From positions 56,553-120,552 of the forward strand of contig DETD01000004.1 in assembly GCA_002362105.1 (NCBI GenBank): a stretch of DNA of 64,000 nt, read 5' to 3'. The translations under genes were made by a program, and so were the position numbers. The notes beneath the pieces are model-generated. The model saw nothing but the letters and a program-made list of their open reading frames with translations, was not told where the DNA came from and did no database searches. This document shows, one piece after another, positions 36,409 through 45,847 of this stretch; the first letter of the stretch is position 1; each line of letters starts with the position of its first letter. The stretch comes from Bacteroidales bacterium UBA3297 (GTDB taxonomy: Bacteria > Bacteroidota > Bacteroidia > Bacteroidales > Paludibacteraceae).

Positions 36409-37290
36409 ATGCACAAAGCCGGTTTTGTAAATATAGTAGGCAACCCTAATGTTGGCAAATCAACATTGATGAACGCATTGGTGGGCGAAAGACTTTCCAT
36501 CATAACATCGAAAGCCCAAACAACCCGACATAGAATTATGGGCATTGTGAACGGAGAGGATTTCCAAATTGTATATTCCGACACCCCGGGAGTATTAAAA
36601 CCAAACTACAAACTGCAAGAGGACATGTTAGACTTCTCCTTAAGTGCCCTCAAAGACGCAGATATCCTACTATATGTAACAGATGTTGTTGAGAACGCTG
36701 AAAAGAATCTGAGTTTTATCGACAAAGTAATAAAGAATCCAGCTCCTATCATCCTTGTCATCAACAAGATTGACTTAAGCGACCAGAAGAAGCTTGAAGA
36801 ACTTGTTGAGAAATGGCAGAAGTTGATTCCACAAGCCGAAATCATCCCAATTTCAGCACAAAACAACTTCAACCTCGATTATCTTTTGAAGCGAATCAAG
36901 GAAATGCTGCCCGACTCTCCTCCTTTCTTCGAGAAAGACCAAATGACCGACAAGCCAGCACGTTTCTTTGTCACTGAAATTATCCGCGAAAAGATTCTTA
37001 AAAACTACGATCGAGAAATTCCGTATTCTGTCGAAGTGGTAGTCGAAAGTTTCAAAGAATCGGACAAACAGATCAATATCAACACCGTCATTTATGTGGA
37101 AAGAGATTCCCAAAAAGGTATCATCATCGGCAAGGGCGGTTCTATGCTGAAAAAAGTTGGTATGGAAGCGAGAAAAGACATTGAGGAGTTTTTCCAAAAG
37201 AAAATCTATTTGGAAATGTTCGTCAAGGTTGAAAAAGACTGGAGAAACAAAGACAGAATTCTCAAAAACTTCGGTTACAAACCAGAATAG
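36409..37290 (+). CDS. era: GTPase Era
   Basis: Essential GTPase for maturation of 16S rRNA and the 30S subunit. 293 residues. G1 GNPNVGKST (11-19), G3 DTPG, G4 NKID, then a C-terminal KH domain with GxxG in IIGKGGSMLKKV. Full length. der follows after 21 bases, giving an era-der unit of two ribosome-assembly GTPases, as is common in Bacteroidales. Confidence 0.98.
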   Translation: MHKAGFVNIVGNPNVGKSTLMNALVGERLSIITSKAQTTRHRIMGIVNGEDFQIVYSDTPGVLKPNYKLQEDMLDFSLSALKDADILLYVTDVVENAEKNLSFIDKVIKNPAPIILVINKIDLSDQKKLEELVEKWQKLIPQAEIIPISAQNNFNLDYLLKRIKEMLPDSPPFFEKDQMTDKPARFFVTEIIREKILKNYDREIPYSVEVVVESFKESDKQININTVIYVERDSQKGIIIGKGGSMLKKVGMEARKDIEEFFQKKIYLEMFVKVEKDWRNKDRILKNFGYKPE

Positions 37291-37311
37291 TAACAATTAA
37301 AAGAGACGTAA

Positions 37312-38631
37312 ATGAGTAATAATATAGTAGCAATTGTTGGTCGACCAAACGTGGGCAAGAGCACACTCTTCAACCGACTGACTCAAACTAGAAAAGCCAT
37401 TGTAGACGACATAAGCGGTACCACCAGGGACCGTCTTTACGGCAAAGTACAATGGAACGGCAAGGAGTTCTCAATCATCGACACCGGTGGATGGGTGGTC
37501 AACTCGGACGACATTTTCGAAAGCGAAATCTGCAAACAAGTGACCATTGCGATTGAAGAGGCCGACGTCATCCTCTTCCTTGTTGACGTGCAGACAGGCT
37601 TGACCACACTAGACCAAGACGTGGCCAAGCTACTAAGACAGACGAAAAAGCCCGTATTCCTTGTTGTAAACAAAGTCGACGACAACTCACTCGTCTACTC
37701 CGCTCCCGAATTCTACAAACTGGGACTAGGCGACCCTTGGTGCATTTCTGGCGCCACTGGTTCGGGTACAGGCGACTTGCTCGACGGCATAATGGAAACC
37801 TTCCCTAAACAAGATGACGAAAACGACGAAGAGGCCGGACTGCCACACATTGCAGTTGTAGGGCGTCCAAATGCCGGTAAATCGTCTATCATCAACGCCT
37901 TTATCGGAGAAGACCGTAACATTGTCACCGACATTGCAGGCACCACCCGCGACAGCATCAACACCCGCTACAACAAATTCGGGCACGACTTCATCTTGGT
38001 CGACACCGCGGGTATCAGAAAGAAGGGCAAAGTAACCGAAGACTTGGAATACTACTCGGTCATAAGGGCCATCCGTGCCATTGAAGACTCGGACGTGTGC
38101 ATACTTATGCTTGACGCCACACGCGGCATTGAGGCACAAGATATGAACATCTTCCAGCTCATACAAAGAAACAGCAAGAGTCTGGTTGTTGTGGTCAACA
38201 AGTGGGACCTTGTGGAAGAGAAGACCAGCAAAACTACGCTGGAAATGGAAAGAGCCATCAGAGAGCGAATGGCACCATTTTCCGATTTTCCAATCGTATT
38301 CACATCAGCAATCAACAAACAGCGCATCTACAAAGTGCTGGAAGTTGCCGAACAAGTATATGCGAACAGGAAGAGGAAAGTGCCAACAAGCCAGTTGAAC
38401 GAGTTCTTCCTTCCTTTAATCGAGAACTATCCGCCACCAAGTGTCAAGGGTAAGTACATCAAAATCAAGTACGTGACCCAGATTCCGAACACAGCCGTTC
38501 CTTCGTTTGTGTTCTATGCGAACCTGCCACAGTACGTGCGCGACCCTTACAAGCGATTCTTAGAGAACAAACTGAGAGACAAATGGGAGTTCCAAGGAAC
38601 TCCTGTAAACATCTACATCAGGGAAAAATAA
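37312..38631 (+). CDS. der: GTPase Der (EngA)
   Basis: 439 residues, double-GTPase for 50S subunit assembly. First G domain: GRPNVGKST (9-17), DTGG, NKVD. Second G domain: GRPNAGKSS near residue 183, DTAGI, NKWDLV. An acidic linker (DDENDEEAG) separates them. A C-terminal KH-like domain follows residue 350. Intact. Second gene after era and ends at a strong hairpin. Confidence 0.98.
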   Translation: MSNNIVAIVGRPNVGKSTLFNRLTQTRKAIVDDISGTTRDRLYGKVQWNGKEFSIIDTGGWVVNSDDIFESEICKQVTIAIEEADVILFLVDVQTGLTTLDQDVAKLLRQTKKPVFLVVNKVDDNSLVYSAPEFYKLGLGDPWCISGATGSGTGDLLDGIMETFPKQDDENDEEAGLPHIAVVGRPNAGKSSIINAFIGEDRNIVTDIAGTTRDSINTRYNKFGHDFILVDTAGIRKKGKVTEDLEYYSVIRAIRAIEDSDVCILMLDATRGIEAQDMNIFQLIQRNSKSLVVVVNKWDLVEEKTSKTTLEMERAIRERMAPFSDFPIVFTSAINKQRIYKVLEVAEQVYANRKRKVPTSQLNEFFLPLIENYPPPSVKGKYIKIKYVTQIPNTAVPSFVFYANLPQYVRDPYKRFLENKLRDKWEFQGTPVNIYIREK

Positions 38632-38637
38632 ACAAAT

Positions 38638-38674
38638 GGGGATGTATCCACAACCAGATACATCCTCTTTTTTT
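38638..38674 (+). terminator. Terminator after der
   Basis: GGATGTATC (38640-38648) pairs with GATACATCC (38657-38665), followed by TCTTTTTTTT. The next gene's ATG is at 38683, leaving no room for a promoter. Confidence 0.85.
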
Positions 38675-38682
38675 ACGTCAGA

Positions 38683-39261
38683 ATGAAACGAAAATTCAAA
38701 CCGGGGACCATGGTCTACCCAGTTCCTGCCGCATTAATAAGCTGCGGAGCAGACGAAGAGGAACGGAACATATTCACCGCCAGCTGGGTAGGTACCATCT
38801 GCACCAACCCACCCATGTGCTATGTGTCTATCCGTCCGGAACGGCACAGCTACGGCATAATAAAGAAAAATATGGAGTTCGTGATAAACCTTACCAACGA
38901 GGAGCTGGCAAGGGCGACAGACTGGTGCGGAGTAAAATCGGGAAGGGACTTCAACAAGTTCAAAGAAATGAAACTGACCCCCCAGAAGACCGAAGAGATA
39001 AACAGCTATTACATAGACGAGGCCCCACTCTCGATAGAGTGTAAAGTGGCGAACATAGTAGAACTCGGCTCCCACCACATGTTCATAGCAAACGTGGTAA
39101 ACGTGTTGGCCGACGAAAAGTACATCGACCCCGAGACCGACACCTTCCACCTCGACCAAGCGAAACTGATAGCCTATAGCCACGGCCACTACTACCAGCT
39201 GGGAGCAGAAATAGGAAAATTCGGCTGGAGTGTACAGAAAAAGAAGAAAAAGAAAGGCTAG
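38683..39261 (+). CDS. Flavin reductase-like FMN-binding protein
   Basis: 192 residues of the flavin-reductase-like split-barrel family: GTMVYPVPAALISCG near the start, then NIFTASWVGTICTNPPMCYVSI and EFVINLTNEELA, the FMN-binding strand pattern. Ends with a Lys run (QKKKKKKG). Likely binds FMN; electron partner unknown. It starts nine bases after the der terminator, with no promoter element between, so it may be expressed by read-through. Its end overlaps the convergent metallo-hydrolase gene by 4 bases. Confidence 0.85.
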   Translation: MKRKFKPGTMVYPVPAALISCGADEEERNIFTASWVGTICTNPPMCYVSIRPERHSYGIIKKNMEFVINLTNEELARATDWCGVKSGRDFNKFKEMKLTPQKTEEINSYYIDEAPLSIECKVANIVELGSHHMFIANVVNVLADEKYIDPETDTFHLDQAKLIAYSHGHYYQLGAEIGKFGWSVQKKKKKKG

Positions 39262-40142
39262 TCAGCAATTTCCACTTCCAACCCGTCGTATGCCAAATTG
39301 CAGTTCGAAGGGACAGGGAAATCACCCACCACGCCCGACTTATGGTAGCGTAGATCGTGAAAATCGGCATGAAAACCAATGTCGTGACTCATGTGTACAA
39401 AATAAGTCCTCTTAGGTTTCACTTTGTCAACAATTTCCATCGCCTCATCAAGCGAGAGATGCGAGCCATGCGGTTTATTATGCCTCAGCATGCCTAAAAC
39501 CAGCACATCCAAACCGTAAAGTTTTTCGACCTCACTCTCTTCAATAGTTTTCAAGTCGGTAAGATAGGCGAAGTTACGGATTCTATAGCCCAACACAGGC
39601 AAATAGGCGTGCATAGCCTGAATAGGGAGTACACTGATGCCATCGGCAACCTTGAACACCGAAACAGGTTCAGGCAAGTCGTGCAACGTTAGCAGAGGGA
39701 GCATACCCGTATAATGCGGTCCGGTTTTATCGGGTTTCGGGAAACAGTAAAAGAACAGTTTCCGGACCGAATCGTTCGTCCGCTTCAAGCCATACATATT
39801 GATTTTTGGCAGTTCCACTTCCCCTTTTTCCAACTCTTCAGGCAGATGCCAATGGTATTTAGCGTACGGAATAGTGCGCAAGTCGTCCATCCCTGCCACA
39901 TGGTCGGAATGGCCGTGTGTCAGTAGAATGGCGTCAATCCAGTTGATGTTGGCATTAATCGCCTGCATTCTGAAATCGGGTCCACAATCGAAAAGAATTT
40001 TTTTGCCGTCAACCTCCAAAAGCGACGAACAACGCAGGCGTTTGTCGCGCGCGTCTTTCGAACGGCACACCTCACAACCACAGCCAATAGTAGGCACACC
40101 GGTAGAAGTACCGGTACCCAGAAAAGTCAACTTCATTGCCAT
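39258..40142 (-). CDS. Metallo-beta-lactamase-fold hydrolase (PhnP-like)
   Basis: 294 residues. The metal motif THGHSDH and further ligands (AMHAYLP, HMSHDIGFH) are intact. The N-terminus FLGTGTSTGVPTIGCGCEVC, with its Cys pair, is typical of PhnP-like phosphodiesterases, suggesting a cyclic phosphate or phosphodiester substrate. Its ATG overlaps the TAA of the upstream rRNA methylase gene by one base (TAATG), so the two are translationally coupled on the minus strand. Confidence 0.88.
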   Translation of the reverse strand: MAMKLTFLGTGTSTGVPTIGCGCEVCRSKDARDKRLRCSSLLEVDGKKILFDCGPDFRMQAINANINWIDAILLTHGHSDHVAGMDDLRTIPYAKYHWHLPEELEKGEVELPKINMYGLKRTNDSVRKLFFYCFPKPDKTGPHYTGMLPLLTLHDLPEPVSVFKVADGISVLPIQAMHAYLPVLGYRIRNFAYLTDLKTIEESEVEKLYGLDVLVLGMLRHNKPHGSHLSLDEAMEIVDKVKPKRTYFVHMSHDIGFHADFHDLRYHKSGVVGDFPVPSNCNLAYDGLEVEIAD

Positions 40143-41500
40143 TAGAATAAAGGAGTATAAAGATTAATATCGGGCGTCATCCTCACATGCCATTCGGCAG
40201 GGAAATAGCCATTCGACCTATTCCCCAAGTTTTTAATCCACCCGAGTGGAACCTTGTTAAAGGAAACGAGCAGCCAACCCTTAGGTGCATCTGGCAGGAC
40301 CAGGTTTTCCCTTTTCAAGAAAGCCATAGCCTGCTTCCAATCTAAATCAACAATCTGGAATTCCTCTTTCCGCAAGCAGGAAGAGAGCGCCAAAGAAGGA
40401 GCAGGCAAAAAGTCGTTGCCCTTCACCTGCGCAACAGCCAAACCCGATTGCACCACCTTCACGTTACCCTTCAAGACGGAAACCACATCGTGGAACTTAG
40501 CCAAAGTAGCAATAAGCATCTTATCGTTAGTCTCACCGAAAACGAACTGTTCGGCATCGGTCATCCATTTTTTCACTTGTTTGCCCCCGGCAGGTTCTTT
40601 GATTTTTTGCGATTTGACCCTGACCGAGAAAGCGGTAGCAGTTTTACGGATAGCGGCAAGGAAAAAGCCCTCGCCCCTGGTCTTGTGCGGATAGAAATGG
40701 TAGCCGAAAGGAGTCTCTGTAATATTCCACTGTGCATCGACCGAAATCGGCAGGAACTCACCGCCCAATTCCGTGCAGATCCATTCCACATTTTCCTCGT
40801 CTTCAGCAGCATTATATGTACAGGTGCTGTAGACGAGCAGTCCACCCTCTTTCAGGGCAGGGAATACATCTTTAAGGATCTCCCTCTGACGTTTTGCGCA
40901 CATCTCCACATTTTCAGCACTCCATTCCGTAACCGCCTGGTCGTCTTTTCGGAACATACCCTCGCCCGAACAAGGAGCATCTATAACAATCACATCGAAC
41001 AAGCCGTCGCATTTACCGAAATCGGCAGGAGCAGCATTTGTAACTACCGAATTAGGGAATCCCCACTTCGTAATATTCTCACGAAGAGACGCCACCCTTT
41101 GTCCAACATACTCGTTAGAGACCAGCAATCCCCTACCGTTCATCAGCGACAATAAGTGAGTCGACTTGCCGCCAGGCGACGCACACAAATCGAGGACCAC
41201 AGAATCGTCTGACAAATGCGCATGCTGCCTCACCGTCTGTTCAAGAAACATAGAGCTAGCCTCTTGCACATAATAGGCGCCAGCATTAAATAACGGATCG
41301 AGCGTAAAAACCGGACGCTGTTGCAGATAGAAGCCACCGGAACACCAAGGCACCCTGTCGGCCAAACAAACACCGGGAAGTTTCGAAGAGTTAACCCTAA
41401 CGCTCACAACAGCATCGGAACCAATGGCACGGACAAACGTATCGGCCTCATCTCCAAAATCTTTTCTTACACGTTCAAGAAACAAAGGGTGCAAATCCAT
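40142..41500 (-). CDS. RsmF/NOL1-like rRNA (cytosine-5) methyltransferase
   Basis: 452 residues. SAM-binding motif DLCASPGGKSTH near residue 104. The two Cys of the m5C mechanism are in DAPCSGEGMF (motif IV) and YSTCTY (motif VI). N-terminal RNA-binding part and a C-terminal PUA-like extension as in RsmF. Probable target is a cytosine in 16S rRNA. Divergent from the gene at 41644 and coupled to the metallo-hydrolase downstream. Confidence 0.92.
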   Translation of the reverse strand: MDLHPLFLERVRKDFGDEADTFVRAIGSDAVVSVRVNSSKLPGVCLADRVPWCSGGFYLQQRPVFTLDPLFNAGAYYVQEASSMFLEQTVRQHAHLSDDSVVLDLCASPGGKSTHLLSLMNGRGLLVSNEYVGQRVASLRENITKWGFPNSVVTNAAPADFGKCDGLFDVIVIDAPCSGEGMFRKDDQAVTEWSAENVEMCAKRQREILKDVFPALKEGGLLVYSTCTYNAAEDEENVEWICTELGGEFLPISVDAQWNITETPFGYHFYPHKTRGEGFFLAAIRKTATAFSVRVKSQKIKEPAGGKQVKKWMTDAEQFVFGETNDKMLIATLAKFHDVVSVLKGNVKVVQSGLAVAQVKGNDFLPAPSLALSSCLRKEEFQIVDLDWKQAMAFLKRENLVLPDAPKGWLLVSFNKVPLGWIKNLGNRSNGYFPAEWHVRMTPDINLYTPLF

Positions 41501-41606
41501 AATCTAAAAAATTCTAACAAACAAATATACCAAGTAATCGGCGAAGAAAAAATTTATTTTAAGGCTCATTATTGAGAAAAAGATTTGAAAATGACAAAAA
41601 AATTCT

Positions 41607-41614
41607 TAACTTTG
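41607..41614 (+). promoter_or_regulatory. -7 element for the secreted-protein gene at 41644
   Basis: TAACTTTG, a perfect consensus, 29 bases before the ATG. Confidence 0.6.
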
Positions 41615-41643
41615 AGAAGAAACAGATCATTAGGTTTAGAAAG

Positions 41644-42054
41644 ATGTATAAATATATAGCCACAATATTATTTACGTTTACCTTGGGCATACTTTTCTCG
41701 GGAGAAGTATCAGCACAAGTTGTACACTTCAAATCGTACAGAGGCGCAGAAGGCGTTGCTGCCACCAATGTCGTGGGTTCATACAGTTGGGGACCATGGT
41801 CTTCACTTGACAATGAGATCACTATCGACTTGAGCAACAACAGCATATTTATTGGTGGTGATGCCTATGAAATAATGGAGAAGCCTAAGAAGTGGATTAT
41901 CAAGAAGGACTTGAAATACGTCAGCATATCGTGTGCCGACAAGCAGTATAACAAAGTAAACATCAAGTTGTACCAATATGACAAAGGAGAGTTCCGAATT
42001 TATGTCATGGGTGAGAAAAAAGCAAAAAGATACTCTGTTACTTATATTGACTAA
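41644..42054 (+). CDS. Small secreted protein of unknown function
   Basis: 136 residues. Signal peptide MYKYIATILFTFTLGILFSGEVSA, then a compact domain predicted as beta sandwich (EITIDLSNNSIFIGGDAYEI, then VSISCADKQYNKVNIKLYQ). No family recognised. A TTG at 41572 lies upstream of the promoter and is rejected. Ends at a strong terminator; the DUF4010 gene follows closely. Confidence 0.7.
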   Translation: MYKYIATILFTFTLGILFSGEVSAQVVHFKSYRGAEGVAATNVVGSYSWGPWSSLDNEITIDLSNNSIFIGGDAYEIMEKPKKWIIKKDLKYVSISCADKQYNKVNIKLYQYDKGEFRIYVMGEKKAKRYSVTYID

Positions 42055-42071
42055 CAACAAATAACCGTAAT

Positions 42072-42108
42072 AAAAGGGGGAAAGAAGTATTTCCCCCCTT
42101 TTTTTTAA
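42072..42108 (+). terminator. Terminator after the secreted-protein gene
   Basis: GGGGGAAA (42076-42083) pairs with TTTCCCCC (42090-42097), followed by CTTTTTTTTT. The next ATG (42128) is 20 bases past it. Confidence 0.85.
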
Positions 42109-42127
42109 AAGCAAAAGAGACAAACAC

Positions 42128-43429
42128 ATGGGAAACACAATTCTCCCTACAGAACTAACTAACTTCATTATTGTTCTAGTAATATCACTATTAATAGGGC
42201 TATCGCAGAGGAAACATTTCGCAAAAAAGAGCGAAAACATGCACTTGGGTACAGACCGAACCTACACCCTGATCGGTATTTTAGGTTATGCGCTGTACAT
42301 CCTCCAGCCAGAAACAATGATTGTATACTTAGTTGGCGGGGGTGCCCTATTTGTCTTAATTGCCTTGTTCTACAGCTATAAACTATTCCGGCTCGACCAG
42401 ACCGGCATGACCAGCCTGCTGATTGCACTCATCACCTACAGCATAGGGCCGTTGGTCTACAAAACCCAGTTGTGGGTTGTCATTATGCTGGTTGTCAGCG
42501 TGCTCATCCTTAACGAGATGAAAGCCACTTTCATCAAGTTCTCAAGAAGGATGAACGAGCAAGAGTTTATGAATCTGGCCAAGTTCTTAGTCATCTCGGG
42601 TGTCATACTACCCGTATTGCCCAACGAACAAATAGTAGAAGGCATCGCGCTGACCCCTTATAACATCTGGCTGACCACCGTCGTCATCTCCGGATTCTCG
42701 TACATCAGTTACCTGCTCAAGCGATACGTGTTCAACCAGTCGGGCATTATTGTATCGGGATTGCTTGGAGGCATCTACAGCAGCATGGCCACAACCGTCA
42801 TCTTGACGAAAAAGGCAGCGACGGTCAAAGAGAACGAGTTGGGCCAGTACACCACCGCCGTGTTCTGCTCGGTCAGCACACTCTACGTGAAGTATATGAT
42901 ACTGATGGCCATCTTCAACATGCGGTTGCTGACCAACTACTGGTTCCTGTTTGCGGCCATGTTTGTTTGCGGTCTTGCCGTAGCCGGCTACTTCTACTTC
43001 AGAGACCAGAAAAAGGCAAAAGCCGCCATGGCATCGAAGACCGACGAGGCAGAACTTCAAGAAGAAGAGGAGGAAGAAGACAAGAACCCGTTGGAATTCC
43101 AAATCGCCATCTTGTTTGCGATATTGTTCGTCGTGTTCACCATAGCCACCCACTACACCCTGCAGCTGTTTGGAACCGAAGGTTTGAGGGCCTTGTCAAT
43201 ATTGGTAGGTGCCACCGACATTACGCCGTTCATCCTCAACCTGTATCAGGCAAAATACGACATAGCCGACAGTGTCATCATCATGTCGACATTCCAGGCT
43301 ATAATAAGCAGCAACATAATAAAAATGGTATACGGCATATTTTTGTCGAAAAGAAGAGTCTTGAAGCCGCTGTTGGCGGGCTTTGCAGTAATAACAATTG
43401 TTAACCTTGCGCTCTTTATGCTGATTTAA
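42128..43429 (+). CDS. MgtC/SapB-type membrane protein with DUF4010
   Basis: 433 residues, about eleven to twelve hydrophobic segments. The N-terminal part is MgtC/SapB-like (VISLLIGLSQRKHF, then RTYTLIGILGYAL); the remainder is the DUF4010 permease-like region. An acidic loop with seven Glu (EEEEEEDK) lies near residue 315. Role unknown; the family is often associated with Mg or ion homeostasis. It begins 20 bases after the previous terminator with no visible promoter. Confidence 0.82.
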   Translation: MGNTILPTELTNFIIVLVISLLIGLSQRKHFAKKSENMHLGTDRTYTLIGILGYALYILQPETMIVYLVGGGALFVLIALFYSYKLFRLDQTGMTSLLIALITYSIGPLVYKTQLWVVIMLVVSVLILNEMKATFIKFSRRMNEQEFMNLAKFLVISGVILPVLPNEQIVEGIALTPYNIWLTTVVISGFSYISYLLKRYVFNQSGIIVSGLLGGIYSSMATTVILTKKAATVKENELGQYTTAVFCSVSTLYVKYMILMAIFNMRLLTNYWFLFAAMFVCGLAVAGYFYFRDQKKAKAAMASKTDEAELQEEEEEEDKNPLEFQIAILFAILFVVFTIATHYTLQLFGTEGLRALSILVGATDITPFILNLYQAKYDIADSVIIMSTFQAIISSNIIKMVYGIFLSKRRVLKPLLAGFAVITIVNLALFMLI

Positions 43430-43566
43430 CAGCAACCTAACGAATATTTGAGGAATATTTAAAAATAGGGCCGTAATAAGTTACAGATTGTAACACCACA
43501 TATAATAAAAGCAAATACCTTTCTAAAAAAACACGTATATAAATAAGAGTTTTAAAGAATGGTTTG

Positions 43567-43574
43567 TAAATTTG
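43567..43574 (+). promoter_or_regulatory. -7 element for the oad operon
   Basis: TAAATTTG, a perfect consensus, 37 bases before the oadG ATG. Confidence 0.65.
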
Positions 43575-43611
43575 TATACGAATATAGCATAATTAATAAA
43601 TAATTATTCAT

Positions 43612-43923
43612 ATGAATTCATTATCGATACTAGCGTCTGCCGCTGCTAATTCTGAAGGATTCGAAGGACTTAGCGGAGCCTTGCTATTGATGGCAATCGG
43701 AATGTTTACCGTGTTCATTGTCTTGCTACTTGTCATCTACGTGGGCAAGTGCCTGATACTGTTCGTCAACAAGTTTGTACCAGAAGAAGTGAAAGAGGCA
43801 CCGAAAACTGCCTCATTCGCCTCTGTTCAAGCAGTAGACGCAGTAACCGCAGACATCATCGCCAAAGCCGTCAATACCCTAACCGGAGGCAAAGGCAAAG
43901 TAGAAAGCATCAAAAAAATCTAA
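43612..43923 (+). CDS. oadG: Oxaloacetate decarboxylase gamma-type subunit
   Basis: 103 residues. One membrane span (about residues 20-45, ALLLMAIGMFTVFIVLLLVIYVG by pieces) followed by a polar tail. This is the OadG arrangement that links the biotin subunit to the membrane pump. Identification rests mostly on size, topology and position directly before oadA and oadB. Confidence 0.8.
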   Translation: MNSLSILASAAANSEGFEGLSGALLLMAIGMFTVFIVLLLVIYVGKCLILFVNKFVPEEVKEAPKTASFASVQAVDAVTADIIAKAVNTLTGGKGKVESIKKI

Positions 43924-43989
43924 TTATTAAACCAAATACCCCGAACTGCTGATGCGAATCTAAGGAATGGGGAACAAACAAATAAAACA

Positions 43990-45840
43990 ATGGCTAAAGA
44001 AATAAAATTCAGCTTAGTATTCAGAGACATGTGGCAATCGGCCGGCAAATATGTTCCACGTGTTGACCAGTTAATGAAAGCGGCCCCAGTAATCGTCAAA
44101 ATGGGTTGTTTCGACCGTGTTGAGACAAACGGTGGCGGTTTCGAACAAGTAAACCTCCTTTATGGCGAAAATCCTAACAAAGCAGTCCGTCAGTGGACCA
44201 AGCCTTTCCACGAGGCCGGCATCCAGACCCACATGCTCGACCGTGGTTTGAACGGCATCCGCATGCGTCCGGTACCAGTTGACGTACGTAAGCTGTTCTA
44301 TAAAGTTAAGCACGCACAAGGCACCGACATCACAAGAACTTTCTGCGGTTTGAACGACCCTGACAATATAATTCCGTCAATCGGTTATGCACACGAGGCC
44401 GGCATGATTTCACAGTGCTGCCTTTGCATCACCTCTTCACCACTCCACACTGTAGAGTACTACACCAACTTGGCGTACAAGCTGATTGAAGCCGGTGCAG
44501 ACGAAATCTGCTTGAAAGATATGGCAGGTATCGGCCGTCCTGTTTCATTGGGTAAGATCACCAAGAACATCAAAGACAAATATCCACAGATTACCATCCA
44601 GTACCACAGCCACGCAGGACCTGGTTTCAGCATGGCATCAATTCTGGAAGTCTGCGAAAACGGTTGTGACTTCGTAGATGTAGGTATGGAACCACTCTCA
44701 TGGGGAACCGGACACGCCGACGTGCTTGCCGTACAGGCCATGTTGAAGGACGCTGGTTTCAAGGTAAAGGAAGTGAACATGGAAGCCTATATGGAACTGC
44801 GTACCATCATCCAGGAAATGATGGACGAATGGTTGGGCTACTATATTCCAAACCGCAACCGCTATATGAACTCTCTGCTTATCGCCCCTGGACTTCCTGG
44901 CGGTATGATGGGTAGCTTGATGACCGACTTGGCAGACAACCTTGAAAGCTTGAACAAGTACAAGGAAAAGCACGGCCAACCTAAGATGACCCAAGACCAG
45001 CTGATGGTTAAGTTGTTCAACGAGGTGGCTTACGTATGGCCTAAGATGGGTTATCCTTGCTTGGTTACCCCATTCAGCCAGTACGTTAAGAACGCAGCCC
45101 TGATGAACGTTATGCAAATGGAAAAGGGCAAGGAGCGTTGGAGCTTGATTGCTGACGATATTTGGAACATGATGCTCGGCAAGAGCGGTAAGTTGCCTGG
45201 CCCATTGGCACCAGAGTTGGTTGAACTCGCCAAGGAGCAGGGCCGCGAATTCTTCACCGGCAACCCACAAGCCGAATATCCAGACCAGTTGGACGAGTTC
45301 CGCGAGGAAATGAAGAAAAATGGTTGGGATTGCGGTCAGGACGACGAAGAATTGTTCGAATTGGCTATGCACCCTGAACAGTACCGCGCATACCGCAGCG
45401 GCAAGGCAAAAGCAGACTTCGAGGCTGACTTGGAAAAGAGAAAAGCAGAAAAGAACAGCGCCAAGGGCGGTGCTATGAGCTTCCCTCAGACCGTGGTTGT
45501 AGACGTAAACGGCCAGAAATACCAGGTTGTTATCGGTGCAAACGACGGTTCTACCGCTCCTGCCACAACCCCAAGCGCAGCACCTGCAGCAGCTGGCGCC
45601 CCAGGCGAAGGCAACCCATTGGAAAGCCCATTGGAAGGTAAGTTCTACCTCCGCAAGAATGCGAACGACCCTGCAGTCAATGTAGGCGACACCGTTAAGA
45701 AAGGTCAGACAGTATGCTACGTTGAGGCAATGAAGACCTTCAACGCAATTGCAGCAGACCGCGACGGCGTTATCACCGAAATCTGCTTCAAGACCGGTGA
45801 CGCTGTATCTGAAGACGATGTATTAATGAAAATCAAGTAA
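43990..45840 (+). CDS. oadA: Biotin-containing oxaloacetate decarboxylase alpha-type subunit (carboxyltransferase + BCCP)
   Basis: 616 residues. Residues 1 to about 470 form a carboxyltransferase TIM barrel that removes CO2 from oxaloacetate (or a related acid) onto biotin. The family motifs are recognisable but changed: FRDMWQSAGK for the usual LRDGHQS, LKDMAG intact, and YHSHAGPG for HTHDTSG. A Pro/Ala linker (about 520-545) leads to a biotinyl domain with EAMKTFN; the modified Lys is in that motif. The biotinyl domain begins SPLEGKFYLRKNANDPAV, a thumb-bearing AccB-like form. The divergent barrel resembles a Bacteroidales subgroup known to me from Prevotella-type genomes. Substrate (oxaloacetate or other) is inferred from oadB. 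Confidence 0.88.
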   Translation: MAKEIKFSLVFRDMWQSAGKYVPRVDQLMKAAPVIVKMGCFDRVETNGGGFEQVNLLYGENPNKAVRQWTKPFHEAGIQTHMLDRGLNGIRMRPVPVDVRKLFYKVKHAQGTDITRTFCGLNDPDNIIPSIGYAHEAGMISQCCLCITSSPLHTVEYYTNLAYKLIEAGADEICLKDMAGIGRPVSLGKITKNIKDKYPQITIQYHSHAGPGFSMASILEVCENGCDFVDVGMEPLSWGTGHADVLAVQAMLKDAGFKVKEVNMEAYMELRTIIQEMMDEWLGYYIPNRNRYMNSLLIAPGLPGGMMGSLMTDLADNLESLNKYKEKHGQPKMTQDQLMVKLFNEVAYVWPKMGYPCLVTPFSQYVKNAALMNVMQMEKGKERWSLIADDIWNMMLGKSGKLPGPLAPELVELAKEQGREFFTGNPQAEYPDQLDEFREEMKKNGWDCGQDDEELFELAMHPEQYRAYRSGKAKADFEADLEKRKAEKNSAKGGAMSFPQTVVVDVNGQKYQVVIGANDGSTAPATTPSAAPAAAGAPGEGNPLESPLEGKFYLRKNANDPAVNVGDTVKKGQTVCYVEAMKTFNAIAADRDGVITEICFKTGDAVSEDDVLMKIK

Positions 45841-45847
45841 TTAAAAC

